A stretch of DNA of 64,000 bases from Spirochaetales bacterium. GTDB lineage: Bacteria > Spirochaetota > Leptospiria > Leptospirales > Leptonemataceae. Numbering within the stretch: the stretch's first letter is position 1; each line of letters opens with the position of its first letter. Position numbers and translations under genes: made by a program. Location: contig JACKOY010000006.1 of NCBI GenBank assembly GCA_024233935.1, positions 124,001 through 188,000 of the forward strand. The letters are read 5' to 3'. The notes below the pieces were generated by a model. It was not told the origin of the DNA, made no database searches, and saw nothing but the letters and a program-made list of their open reading frames with translations. Shown piece by piece: positions 45,716 through 54,834 of the stretch.

Positions 45716-45908
45716 CCCCGACGCCAACCGAAACCACATTTTCAGCACATAGGTTGGGTCGCAACCGGTCCCCGCTTGTGCAAGACCGGTCCACACATCC
45801 GACCAGCGCCCCGGGCAAGAGAACGCCCTTTTTCTGACATCCGGGCTGTCATGAAATTTTGCGCTGGCCAGGGCGACCGGGGTCAGGATATGAGCCTCAG
45901 GAGTCCTT

Positions 45909-47501
45909 ATGGCCGGTGTTTCGCAAACTCCCCTCAATCTCGATCTGGAAATAGAAGAGCACGGGCGCTTAAAAAAGAGCATCGGCATCAGCGCGGCTGT
46001 GTTCTTCATCCTGGGCAACGTAATCGGGATCGGGATCTTTCTGACCCCGAAGGGCGTCGCAGTTCAGGCCGAAAATCCGTACCTGTTTTTGGGTTTGTGG
46101 CTTTTTGGCGGGCTGATTGCCCTCGCCGGCGCCATGAGTTCGGCCGAACTCGGCATCATGATGCCCCATGCCGGGGGAGATTACATCTTCCTGCGCAAGA
46201 CCTACGGCATGGCTTCGGCTTTTTTATATGGCTATCTCAGCCTGGCGTTTTCTTACACCGGCTCCATCGCCGCGATGGCCACCGGTGTCATCCAGTACCA
46301 GGGGCAAACAATCGTAGCGGGCCTTGGCATGGACGGGGCGCTCACGCAGGTGTTGCTGACCATCCCCTTCCCCTCCATCGAATACACCCTCGAAGTGCGA
46401 CACATACTCGCGATCTTGATTGTGCTGGCGCTTACGCTTCTGAACTGGTTTGGCGTCTCCCGCAGCATTGTTCTTCAAAAACTGGTCACGATTGGCCCGG
46501 CGGTCATTCTGATCGGCCTGGGCCTGATCATCTTTTTTCAAACGCTCTTCGGCGAAACCGAGGGCGCAATTCTGGCCGCCAATCTGAATTACCGTTCGCC
46601 GGCCGACCTGCCTTCCTTTGGGCGTCTGGCAGCGGCCATGATCCCGATCTTTTTTACCTACGCCGGCTGGAACGTGACTTTGTATCTGGCGGAAGACATC
46701 AAGAACCCCGAAAAGGTCATCCCGATTTCTATGATCGTGAGCCTCGGCTTGATTACGCTGGTCTACACCTTGTTTTGTTTCGTATTGCTCGCGCGCATTC
46801 CGTTTGCGGATCTGATATCGCCGAACATTGGCGATCCGGCTTCCATTGCCTGGGGCAGCGTCATCGGCAGTTGGGCCGCCTGGGTGATGGGATTTTTTAA
46901 CAACGGTGTGACACCGCCGGCCGATGTCATGCAGCTCATCACAAGCATGGTAATCAGCATTGTGATTGCGCTTCTAATTTTGGGCGGACTGAATACCTCG
47001 ATTCTCTCCGGCAGCCGCGTCTATCTGGCGATGGCCCGGGACGGCATTTTCTTTTCCCAGGCCCGACGCCTGCACGATCGCTTTCACACGCCCACCTGGA
47101 GCCTGTGGGTCCAGGGAGTGTGGGCCTGCGCTCTGATTTTAATTTTTCGCGATTTCGACACCATCCTTGCCATCGCGACGATCATCATGGTCTTTCTTTC
47201 CATCATGACCATCAGTTGCGTCTTTATTCTGCGCTTTCGCATGGGTGAAGCCCACGAGATCCGCCAGAAGAAGGACCGCATGATCTATCGTGCGCTGGGT
47301 TATCCGTACTTTCCGGCGCTTTATATCATTTCGACTCTTTTCATCCTGATCGGAACCATCAGCAATGATCTGAGCGAAGCGGAAGACTTCTGGAGTTCGA
47401 CCACCTTTGTCGCGGTTGTTGTGACCGTGATCGGTTACGTCACCTTCCTGCTCTGGAAACGTCTGCGACGCAACGGAAAAGCAAAGGAAAACGCGCAATG
47501 A
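45909..47501 (+). CDS. APC family amino acid permease
   Basis: The ATG at 45909 is preceded by AGGAG at proper spacing. The 530-residue product has 12 TM helices; SIGISAAVFFILGNVIGIGIFLTPKG carries the GxGIF motif of TM1 in APC amino acid transporters. It ends in a short Lys-rich cytoplasmic tail. It imports an amino acid or related compound with protons or sodium. The stop overlaps the start of the next gene as ATGA, so that protein is co-translated. Confidence 0.93.
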   Translation: MAGVSQTPLNLDLEIEEHGRLKKSIGISAAVFFILGNVIGIGIFLTPKGVAVQAENPYLFLGLWLFGGLIALAGAMSSAELGIMMPHAGGDYIFLRKTYGMASAFLYGYLSLAFSYTGSIAAMATGVIQYQGQTIVAGLGMDGALTQVLLTIPFPSIEYTLEVRHILAILIVLALTLLNWFGVSRSIVLQKLVTIGPAVILIGLGLIIFFQTLFGETEGAILAANLNYRSPADLPSFGRLAAAMIPIFFTYAGWNVTLYLAEDIKNPEKVIPISMIVSLGLITLVYTLFCFVLLARIPFADLISPNIGDPASIAWGSVIGSWAAWVMGFFNNGVTPPADVMQLITSMVISIVIALLILGGLNTSILSGSRVYLAMARDGIFFSQARRLHDRFHTPTWSLWVQGVWACALILIFRDFDTILAIATIIMVFLSIMTISCVFILRFRMGEAHEIRQKKDRMIYRALGYPYFPALYIISTLFILIGTISNDLSEAEDFWSSTTFVAVVVTVIGYVTFLLWKRLRRNGKAKENAQ

Positions 47502-48559
47502 AGCGGGCACTGCGGTTATGCACCCTGCTGTTTGCTCTGGGGCCGCTTGCCGGTCACTGCCAGTCGGCCCCCGTTGACCGCGCCCGGGAAGTCTCGGACG
47601 CCATCACGGCCGGGCTTTCGCTCCTGCACGAAAGTCCCGAAGAGACCCTGGCGCCCACACGCTGGGATACGGGCGGAACCACCATTTCCAACGAAGCGCG
47701 GCTCGATCTCTTCCGGCCGGCCATGGAACAGGCCAACGGCGGTGTCTACATCGGTGTGGGCAGCGTGCAAAACCTGACCCTGGCGGCCTGGGCGCGAAGC
47801 GAGTTTGTCTATTTAATGGATTTTACCCGCATTGTCGTGGCGAACAACCAAATCCACGTGGCGCTTATTAAAGAGGCTCCGACCATCGAAGAGTACCTGG
47901 CTTTATGGTCACCGGCCCGCAACGCCGACGCGCGCGCGATACTTGAGCGCGCCTACGGGCAACGCCCGGACTTTCCGTTCATTCTCAATACCCTGATTCA
48001 GGCGCGGCCGTTCTTCAACGCCCACGTGCAGGCCATGACCGGCGTGAGCCGACAGTATCCGGTTCAGCTTTATTTCCAGGACCCCGAACTCTATGCCCGG
48101 GTGCGCGCGCTGGCCCTCGGCGATCGCATCCGGCCCATCAAAGGCAACCTGCTGGGCGATACGACTCTGATCGGCATTGGCAATGCAGTGCGCCAGGCCG
48201 GAGCGGTGGTGCGCGTTCTGTATCTTTCGAATGCGGAAGAGTACAACGACTTTCGCCCGTACCCGGCGCAGTTCCAGGCAAACGTACGCGGTCTGCCGGT
48301 CGATCAACAGAGCGTGGTCTTGCGCACCATGTCGATTTTCGAATGGACCCACCCATGGGCGCCCGGTTCGGAGTTGCTCATGGACAAAGGCTTTCACTAT
48401 GGCGCCCAACCCCTCGGTGCGTTCCAGAATGCTCTGGCGGGCCCGCCCACGTACGTGTACGAGCTTTTCCGTGACTGCGGCCAGACTGACGGTGTGACCG
48501 GTTACACCTGGATTCGAGCCTGCGCGGCCCCGGTTGCCGAAAACCATTCCAATCCGTAA
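47498..48559 (+). CDS. Secreted protein resembling the LIC_10091 family
   Basis: The 353-residue product has a signal peptide (LCTLLFALGPLAGHCQSA). The mature part includes GGVYIGVGSVQNLTLAAWARSEFVYLMDF (a Rossmann-like start), VRVLYLSNAEEYNDFRPYPAQF and SIFEWTHPWAPGSELLM segments. This pattern resembles proteins annotated LIC_10091 in Leptospira, of unknown function. It is coupled to the APC permease by an ATGA. A role near the transporter in the periplasm is possible but is only inferred. Confidence 0.65.
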   Translation: MKRALRLCTLLFALGPLAGHCQSAPVDRAREVSDAITAGLSLLHESPEETLAPTRWDTGGTTISNEARLDLFRPAMEQANGGVYIGVGSVQNLTLAAWARSEFVYLMDFTRIVVANNQIHVALIKEAPTIEEYLALWSPARNADARAILERAYGQRPDFPFILNTLIQARPFFNAHVQAMTGVSRQYPVQLYFQDPELYARVRALALGDRIRPIKGNLLGDTTLIGIGNAVRQAGAVVRVLYLSNAEEYNDFRPYPAQFQANVRGLPVDQQSVVLRTMSIFEWTHPWAPGSELLMDKGFHYGAQPLGAFQNALAGPPTYVYELFRDCGQTDGVTGYTWIRACAAPVAENHSNP

Positions 48560-48687
48560 TCGGGATGGCTCTTCCGCTTCACTGATGCAAACCGGGTCAA
48601 CGGCGGCCACGTTTCGGCCAGCGAGCCAGGACTCTTGCCCGTAAAAAAGTAGTTCGCAGGCAGGTCACACCCGGTTGCAGTGTTCCC

Positions 48688-49647
48688 ATGCGCTCCGAGT
48701 TTTCGAAAGCAACCCATGGAGAACGGCAGGCGAACTCGGTCCGAATGACAGGGCCAGATCGCGTCCCCCAACCGGCCACAAGACGGCCATGGACCGCCGG
48801 GGCCGTCGCGCTTCTCATTCTGGCGGCGCTTTCCTGTGGCACAAACGAAGGGCAGGCCCAGGTGCGGGAGATCCCGGTCGCATCTCAGGCCAGCGAGCAA
48901 GAAATCACGTTGCCCTCGGCCCTGCCGTCCGGCAGCCGCCAGGTTCCCGTCACGCTGTACATTCCGGCCGGAGAGATTCGGGGCGACGTTTTGGTGTTGC
49001 CTGGCTGGGACCACAGCCGCCGGCGTTTTCTGGACGGAACCCCGCTCAAAGCAAAGGCCGATCAGTACGGCCTGCGCCTTATCTGCCCGGAAATGGGCCG
49101 CACGTTATATGAGAGTGAGTACTTTCCCGAAACACGTCTGCGCTGGACCGAAACACCGGGCCTGAAATGGATCGTGGAGATCCTGATTCCGAAAATGCAG
49201 GAACGCGGCTACCTTCTGGAAAACCAGAACAACTACCTGCTCGGGCTCTCGACCGGGGCCCGGGGCGTGGCTTTGATCGCCTTGACTTCGCCGGCCTTGT
49301 TCCAGGCTGCCGCGGCCTTTTCGGGCGACTACGACCAGACCAAAATGCCCGGCGAACAGATCAACGTGGCCGTGTATGGGCCTTATGCCCAATTCCCCGA
49401 ACGATGGCGTCGCGTCGACAATCCGCAGACGCTGATCCCGCTCTGGCGTACGCCGATCTTTCTGGCCCATGGCCACAGTGACGGCGTGGTTCCCGTATCC
49501 CAGACAACTGGCTTCTACGAGGCTTTGCGAGAAGCCCATCCCGATCTGGATCTCAAACTGGAAACGCCGCATGCCGGACACGACTATGTGTTCTGGGGCA
49601 ATATGTTGGAGCCGGCCTTTGCCTTTCTGGCCTCCCACCGGCAATGA
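48688..49647 (+). CDS. Exported esterase-like alpha/beta hydrolase, probably a lipoprotein
   Basis: The 319-residue product has an N-terminal hydrophobic segment ending LAALSCG, a lipobox candidate. GLSTGARG holds the nucleophile serine, HGHSDGVVPVSQT the acid-region, and HAGHDYVFWGN the histidine. This matches the esterase/PHB-depolymerase-like group of alpha/beta hydrolases acting in the periplasm. Translation could start at the ATG at 48688 or 48745; the second gives a typical signal length. It lies 128 bp after the LIC_10091-like gene. Substrate unknown. Confidence 0.82.
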   Translation: MRSEFSKATHGERQANSVRMTGPDRVPQPATRRPWTAGAVALLILAALSCGTNEGQAQVREIPVASQASEQEITLPSALPSGSRQVPVTLYIPAGEIRGDVLVLPGWDHSRRRFLDGTPLKAKADQYGLRLICPEMGRTLYESEYFPETRLRWTETPGLKWIVEILIPKMQERGYLLENQNNYLLGLSTGARGVALIALTSPALFQAAAAFSGDYDQTKMPGEQINVAVYGPYAQFPERWRRVDNPQTLIPLWRTPIFLAHGHSDGVVPVSQTTGFYEALREAHPDLDLKLETPHAGHDYVFWGNMLEPAFAFLASHRQ

Positions 49648-49728
49648 CCGCCGTCATTTGTAAATTGACAGCACCATTCGGGGGCGCGGAATCAACGCGA
49701 TCGATTCGCAAACCGGAGAAGGCGAACC

Positions 49729-51858
49729 TTGCAAGAATTCAGTCGTCCAAAAGAAATGCGTCGCAAGCACGTAACGGGAACATCGTCGCGCCGGACCGTG
49801 CTTGCACGGGCCGCGGCCCTGAGTTTGCTTCTGACCCCCACTCTGTTTGCCGAGCCAGATCAACCGGTCGAGATAACGGCCGCCATCGAAGCCGTCCAGG
49901 TCTACACGGATCGGGCGCTGATAACGCGCAGCGCCCGGATTGATCTGGGAGCGGGAATCTCTCGTTACCGTCTGGTGGAAATCACCGATCGCATGGACGA
50001 CTCCACGGTCGGCGTAAACATCACGCACCCGGGAGCCCGGATCGAAGAAGTGCGCGTTGGGCGCCACTTTCGCGAACGATTCCTGAGCGAAGAAGCGCGC
50101 CAGGCCGAAGCCTTCCTGCGCGAAGCCGAAAGCAAGCTCCGCACGCTGACCGATCGCTACAACACGCTCAAACAACAGGAGCGCCAGCTTTCCGGAATCA
50201 CCGTGGGAACTGTGCCGGAAGACCCGGAAGATCCCGCCTTCCGCACTCCGATCAACGTGGATCGCTGGCTCAGTACGCTTTCCTTTGTTGAGTCTTCGCT
50301 ATCGGATAATCAAACAGCGCTATCGGCCCTGTTGGTACAGATCGATTCGGCCCGCGAAGAGCTGCTTGTCGCCATCACCATGGCCGAACGCTACAACGAC
50401 GCCCATGCAACGGCCAGCCGCGAAATCATTATCACGGTTTCCTGCAACGCGCCCTGCCGGCCCGGGCCGGCCCCCATTGAGATTCAATACCAAACCGGCG
50501 GCGCTGCCTGGTTTCCGGTCTACACGGCCCGCGTCAATTCCACCGGCAGCAACGCCAGTATGCGTCTGTCGGCCTATGCTCTGGTCGGCAATCAGACCGG
50601 CGAAGACTGGCAAAATGTGACCCTGCGTTTCTCCGCCGCCGATCCGGTCGAAAGTGCGCCGCTCGCCAGGCTACCCGAATGGCGCATTCGCCAGCGCGTC
50701 GTGGCCCGCGAAGACGACCAACGCGATGTTGGGAGTGGCGCCCGAAGAACACAGCCTTCCTCCGTAGCCGACGATATGATCAGCGACGCCCGTGTGCTCA
50801 GTGATACCGAGGAAGAATACGCTCCGGAAGAACCTTCGCCGGCCGCGGAGCCCGGCGGTTCCAGCCAGAACCTGCTACTCGACCGCGTGCAGGAGCAAAG
50901 GGCCCGGTCCAACGAGTACTACGTCCAGAATGCCCAGACCGTACGCGAAGAACAGGCCAACCAGCGCAATCGCATCGCCACCGAATCTCTGAACAACCTG
51001 CAGGGAGTGATTCGCAATCGGGACGCCGCTCTGGCGCGCAACGATTTCGCAACTGCCCTGAGCCTCAGCGATCAGATCCTGCAGCGCATTCACGCCCTGG
51101 ACCCCCGCTTTCAAGACAACTTCCGGCGCGAGATCAACGAATCTATGGAAACCAGGCGCCAGGCCCTGAACATGCTGGAACTTTCCCGCCTGGTGCGCAT
51201 GGTCAGACCGCCACGCGAAAGCGCCCGCGGCTTTGATGTTTCGTACGCTTCGGCCACCCGGGACTCGGCCGCATCAGAACCCGGCTTTACGCGAGTTCTG
51301 CTTTTCGAACAGGAATTGCCTTTAAGCCTGCATTACGAAGCCACCGCCGAAGCCAATCCGCTGGCATTTCTGGCAGCCGAAAGCAGCGCCCCCGATCGTG
51401 TGCTTCTGTCCGGACCGGTTTCGGTCTTCCACAATCGCGACTACGTGGGCGAGTCCCTGATTCAGACAGTACCGACCGACGGTAGTTTCCCGGTGCGTCT
51501 GGGCGCAAGCGACGACATCCGGGTGGTGCGGCGCGCAGATCAGCACAGCGACGAATCGGGCCTGTTCCGACGCAGCCATGTCATTGACCATGAGATCACG
51601 CTCACGCTGGTGAATCAAAAGCCCAGGCCCATTACGATCGATCTATTTGAGCGAGTGCCGGTTTCAACGGATGAACGTGTGACGGTCAGCGATGTGAATT
51701 TCAGCGAAACGCCGGCCGAACGGAAAGAAGAGCACGGTCTGTACCGGTTCCGTCTGCAACTGGCCCCCGGTCAGGAACGGCGCATTACGATTCGTTATCG
51801 AATCAGTCACGGCCAGGACGTTCTGCCGCAATTCTCCGAAGGCGGACCGCAATGGTAA
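49729..51858 (+). CDS. DUF4139/MuiA family secreted protein, first of a tandem pair
   Basis: A TTG at 49729 with GGAGAAGG eight bases upstream, or an ATG at 49756, starts a 700-residue product with a signal peptide (AAALSLLLTPTLFA). The N-terminal DUF4140 region starts VQVYTDRALITRSARI. A coiled-coil (EAESKLRTLTDRYNTLKQQER) leads to the DUF4139 part (QYQTGGAAWFPVYTARVNS, NQTGEDWQNVTLRFSAADP). A long acidic, Glu/Asn/Gln-rich insert follows, absent from the second copy. MuiA proteins are linked to mucoidy but have no known activity. Its stop overlaps the next ATG. Confidence 0.87.
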   Translation: MQEFSRPKEMRRKHVTGTSSRRTVLARAAALSLLLTPTLFAEPDQPVEITAAIEAVQVYTDRALITRSARIDLGAGISRYRLVEITDRMDDSTVGVNITHPGARIEEVRVGRHFRERFLSEEARQAEAFLREAESKLRTLTDRYNTLKQQERQLSGITVGTVPEDPEDPAFRTPINVDRWLSTLSFVESSLSDNQTALSALLVQIDSAREELLVAITMAERYNDAHATASREIIITVSCNAPCRPGPAPIEIQYQTGGAAWFPVYTARVNSTGSNASMRLSAYALVGNQTGEDWQNVTLRFSAADPVESAPLARLPEWRIRQRVVAREDDQRDVGSGARRTQPSSVADDMISDARVLSDTEEEYAPEEPSPAAEPGGSSQNLLLDRVQEQRARSNEYYVQNAQTVREEQANQRNRIATESLNNLQGVIRNRDAALARNDFATALSLSDQILQRIHALDPRFQDNFRREINESMETRRQALNMLELSRLVRMVRPPRESARGFDVSYASATRDSAASEPGFTRVLLFEQELPLSLHYEATAEANPLAFLAAESSAPDRVLLSGPVSVFHNRDYVGESLIQTVPTDGSFPVRLGASDDIRVVRRADQHSDESGLFRRSHVIDHEITLTLVNQKPRPITIDLFERVPVSTDERVTVSDVNFSETPAERKEEHGLYRFRLQLAPGQERRITIRYRISHGQDVLPQFSEGGPQW

Positions 51859-53513
51859 AAACTCTGTACGCACCTCGATCGACCGCGCTCGCGACCGCAT
51901 TTGGTCTGGTCCTTGCTTTTCAGGACGCCGGGCATGCCCAGAGCGCCCCCGAGACGCCCCGCTTTCTGGCCCCCATCCGCGAAGCGCTTGTTTACCCGGA
52001 CCGCGCCCTGGTCACCCGCATCACGACCGTGCGTTTGCCGGTTGGTCGGCACATCCTTACGTTTGCCGGTGCGCCGGCTTCCCTGGACGGCGATAGTCTG
52101 CGCGCAAGCAGCGGCAACGATGCCCTGTCGGTCGCCGGTGTGCGCCGTCGCATTGAACGGCGTGTAGCCAGTGATAACGACCAGGTGCGGGGCCTTCAGG
52201 AGCAGGTCCGCACGCTGGAACATCGTCGCGACGGCGAAAAAGCCCGCGCCGCGCGTGGCCGGGTAGAGCTGGCCAACATCGATCGTTACAGCAACTTTTT
52301 GAGCGCCATGATATCACGCCAGGCGCCGGCCGCCGGCGAAGATCCGTCCCGCTGGCAGGCTGCCTATCGATCGCTCTCGGAGCGGCGGGTACGCACCCAG
52401 GCCGAAGTGCAGCACGCCGAAGAATCCCAGCGGCGCATCGAAGATGAGATCGAAATTCTGAAGGGCTCTCTGGATCGCATCATATCGGCGGCCAACCAGT
52501 CGTACTCTGTGATTGAGGTGACCGTCAACAGCCTCGCGAACGCCGACTCCGAACTGCGGGTTTCTTACGTGGTTCCCAACGCGTCCTGGTCGGTAGCCTA
52601 CAACGCCGAACTCAAATCCGATGGCCGTCTGGGTCTTGAGTACATGGGCGTCGTGCGCCAGGAAACCGGTGAAGACTGGACCGACGTCGAACTTTCGCTT
52701 TCCACGGCCGTGCCCTCGCGGGGCGCGGAGCGACCGGCCCTGCGCAGCCTGCGGGTGAGCGCGCGAGAATCGGCGACCCAGACGCGATTCGAAGTGGTCG
52801 AGGCCGAACGGGGGGAAGGCGCCGCCGAAACAAACGTTACAAACACGGCCCAGCAGACCGGCGGCGCCACCGAATTGGAGCGCTCCGGAGAATCGGTAAT
52901 CTTTCGCGTGCCCCGGCGGGTGAGCATCGCATCCAGCGCCGACAGCAGTCGTGTTCCCATCGCGCGCTTCGACGAAGAACCGCGCGAAGTATACCTGCAT
53001 CTGGCCGGCGCCATGCAACGCACGCCGGCTCTGGCAGTACGTGCGCGCAACTCACGTAGCTTTCCGCTGCTGGCCGGGCCGGCCGACGCCTTTCGCAATT
53101 CTGGTTTCGTGGGACGAACATCCATGCCTTACGCTTCGGCCGGTGCGGAGTTCGTGGTAGGACTCGGCGCCGATCTCTCGGTTCGAAACGAACGTACTGT
53201 CACAAATCGCCGCGAATCCGCCGGCACCCTCAGCTCGGACAACTATTTCTACACGCGCATTGAATACCAGTTGCGCAACACCGGCGACCGAAGTCAGAAG
53301 ATCGAGCTCTTCGATCGTATACCCGTTTCCGATGTGGCTTCTGTCCAGGTGGAGCGCCTGAACGACACCACGGCCGGCGCCGAAGAAGTCGTGGCCAATT
53401 CCGGGATATTGCGCTGGAAATTGGAACTGCGACCGGGCGAACGGCGCACCGTCATTCTACACTATCGTGTGCGGGCGCCGTCCAGTTTTCCTGGAACCAT
53501 CTACGGTCAGTAG
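51852..53513 (+). CDS. DUF4139/MuiA family secreted protein, second of a tandem pair
   Basis: Start at ATGGTAA, where the TAA of the first paralogue overlaps the ATG. The 553-residue product has a signal peptide (SPTALATAFGLVLAFQDAGHAQ region), the DUF4140 part (REALVYPDRALVTRITTVRL) and the DUF4139 part (SYVVPNASWSVAYNAELKS, RQETGEDWTDVELSLSTAVPS). A short helical hairpin lies between. It lacks the 200-residue insert of the first. The two probably form a heteromer in the envelope; this is only inferred from coupling and homology. Confidence 0.87.
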   Translation: MVKTLYAPRSTALATAFGLVLAFQDAGHAQSAPETPRFLAPIREALVYPDRALVTRITTVRLPVGRHILTFAGAPASLDGDSLRASSGNDALSVAGVRRRIERRVASDNDQVRGLQEQVRTLEHRRDGEKARAARGRVELANIDRYSNFLSAMISRQAPAAGEDPSRWQAAYRSLSERRVRTQAEVQHAEESQRRIEDEIEILKGSLDRIISAANQSYSVIEVTVNSLANADSELRVSYVVPNASWSVAYNAELKSDGRLGLEYMGVVRQETGEDWTDVELSLSTAVPSRGAERPALRSLRVSARESATQTRFEVVEAERGEGAAETNVTNTAQQTGGATELERSGESVIFRVPRRVSIASSADSSRVPIARFDEEPREVYLHLAGAMQRTPALAVRARNSRSFPLLAGPADAFRNSGFVGRTSMPYASAGAEFVVGLGADLSVRNERTVTNRRESAGTLSSDNYFYTRIEYQLRNTGDRSQKIELFDRIPVSDVASVQVERLNDTTAGAEEVVANSGILRWKLELRPGERRTVILHYRVRAPSSFPGTIYGQ

Positions 53514-53663
53514 CAGATTCGGGAAAACAGGCGTGTTCCGGGACATCTGTAAAGGGGTAGCCACTTCGGCTCGCTCACAGTTGCGACGCCGCAAGGCCCC
53601 GGCGGGATTTTGTTTGCAAAAAACAGACGGTTTCAAACGCTTTCAGTATATTCTGACCAATCC

Positions 53664-54701
53664 ATGATCATGTCCTTGCGAACAAAGATAGCCGGCCTTC
53701 TCCTGGTAATGGCAACGCCACTCTATTCCGGCGCCTGTTTGGCACGCGATTGCGTCGGCCCGGCCTGCGATACGCTGGGCCTGGCTTTCCTGTATTCCTA
53801 TTTTGTCGATACTTTTGTCGCCGTGGGCCAGAACGGCGCGGTTAGAACCTCGTACGATGGCCGCACCTGGACCACGCGCAATCTGGCGGTGCAGTTACAG
53901 GCTGCCTCGCACGGCAACGGCCTGCTCTACGCAAGCGGCTTGACAGACACGGCCTATGTCAGCGCCAACGGACAGAGCTGGACCCAACTGGCTTCTTTGA
54001 ACACCGGCACTTCCGACACGTACTTTTCGATCGCAAGTCTTAATGGTATACTCGTGGCCGGCGGCTCTGCGGGTTCCGGCCAGGTTCGACGTTCGTCCGA
54101 TGGCGGGCAAAGCTGGACAAATCTCACCAATAGCCCCGCGAGTTCCGAGGTCGGAGATCTGGAAGTCGGCGACGGGGTGCTGCGGGGTGTGACCGGTGGC
54201 GGGCATTTCTTGCAGTTCAACAGCGACGCAAGCTCTTACAGCTTCCTGACCCCGACCGGCGCTACCGCACTTACGGCGCTGGCCTACGAAAGCGGTGTCT
54301 GGGTCGTATGCGGTCCGGGCGGCTACGTGGCCCGCACAGCAGACGACGGCGCGACCTGGAGCAATCAGATACTCAATGCGACCCACGCGCTGGAGGGGGT
54401 GGCCTACGGAAACGGCCGCTTCGTAGTCGCGGGGCACGATGGAACCAATACCCAGGTCTGGACTTCTACCGACGGCGGTTTTACGTTTGCGCAGTCGAGC
54501 CCGCCTTTCGGGCGTACCCGGGGCATCGCTTATGGGGGCGGCGTGTTTGTGATCGCGGGCAATGGTGGCCTCCTTGCTTACAGCGCGACGCCCGAAGTTT
54601 CCGGATCCTGGGTCGACGTTTCGACCGGCTCGGACCACAGTTTCGATATCGTGGCCGCCCTGCAAAGTGAACTTCAGGGCATTGTGCGCACGGCTCCCTG
54701 A
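53664..54701 (+). CDS. Beta-propeller-like secreted protein (BNR/YCF48-type repeats)
   Basis: From the ATG at 53664 the product is about 345 residues. Its signal ends LYSGAC, so it may be a lipoprotein. At least five repeats of a 40-residue unit follow, each with a W-T/S core: DGRTWTTRN, NGQSWTQL, GGQSWTN, DGATWSNQ and GGFTFAQ. This is the Asp-box/YCF48-type beta-propeller, a scaffold for binding or sialidase-like enzymes. No catalytic residues are evident. An ATG at 53670 is nearly equivalent. Confidence 0.78.
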   Translation: MIMSLRTKIAGLLLVMATPLYSGACLARDCVGPACDTLGLAFLYSYFVDTFVAVGQNGAVRTSYDGRTWTTRNLAVQLQAASHGNGLLYASGLTDTAYVSANGQSWTQLASLNTGTSDTYFSIASLNGILVAGGSAGSGQVRRSSDGGQSWTNLTNSPASSEVGDLEVGDGVLRGVTGGGHFLQFNSDASSYSFLTPTGATALTALAYESGVWVVCGPGGYVARTADDGATWSNQILNATHALEGVAYGNGRFVVAGHDGTNTQVWTSTDGGFTFAQSSPPFGRTRGIAYGGGVFVIAGNGGLLAYSATPEVSGSWVDVSTGSDHSFDIVAALQSELQGIVRTAP

Positions 54702-54834
54702 AAAACAACATCGCAGCTCACCGGGAAAGCCAGCCAGCCGCCTTGCCTGAAAGAGACGAAGGAAACGCAACCCCTGGTTGTGGCATCCCGCAAAATGCTC
54801 GACGCGACCCGGCATTGGGCCATGGTTTCGGCCC

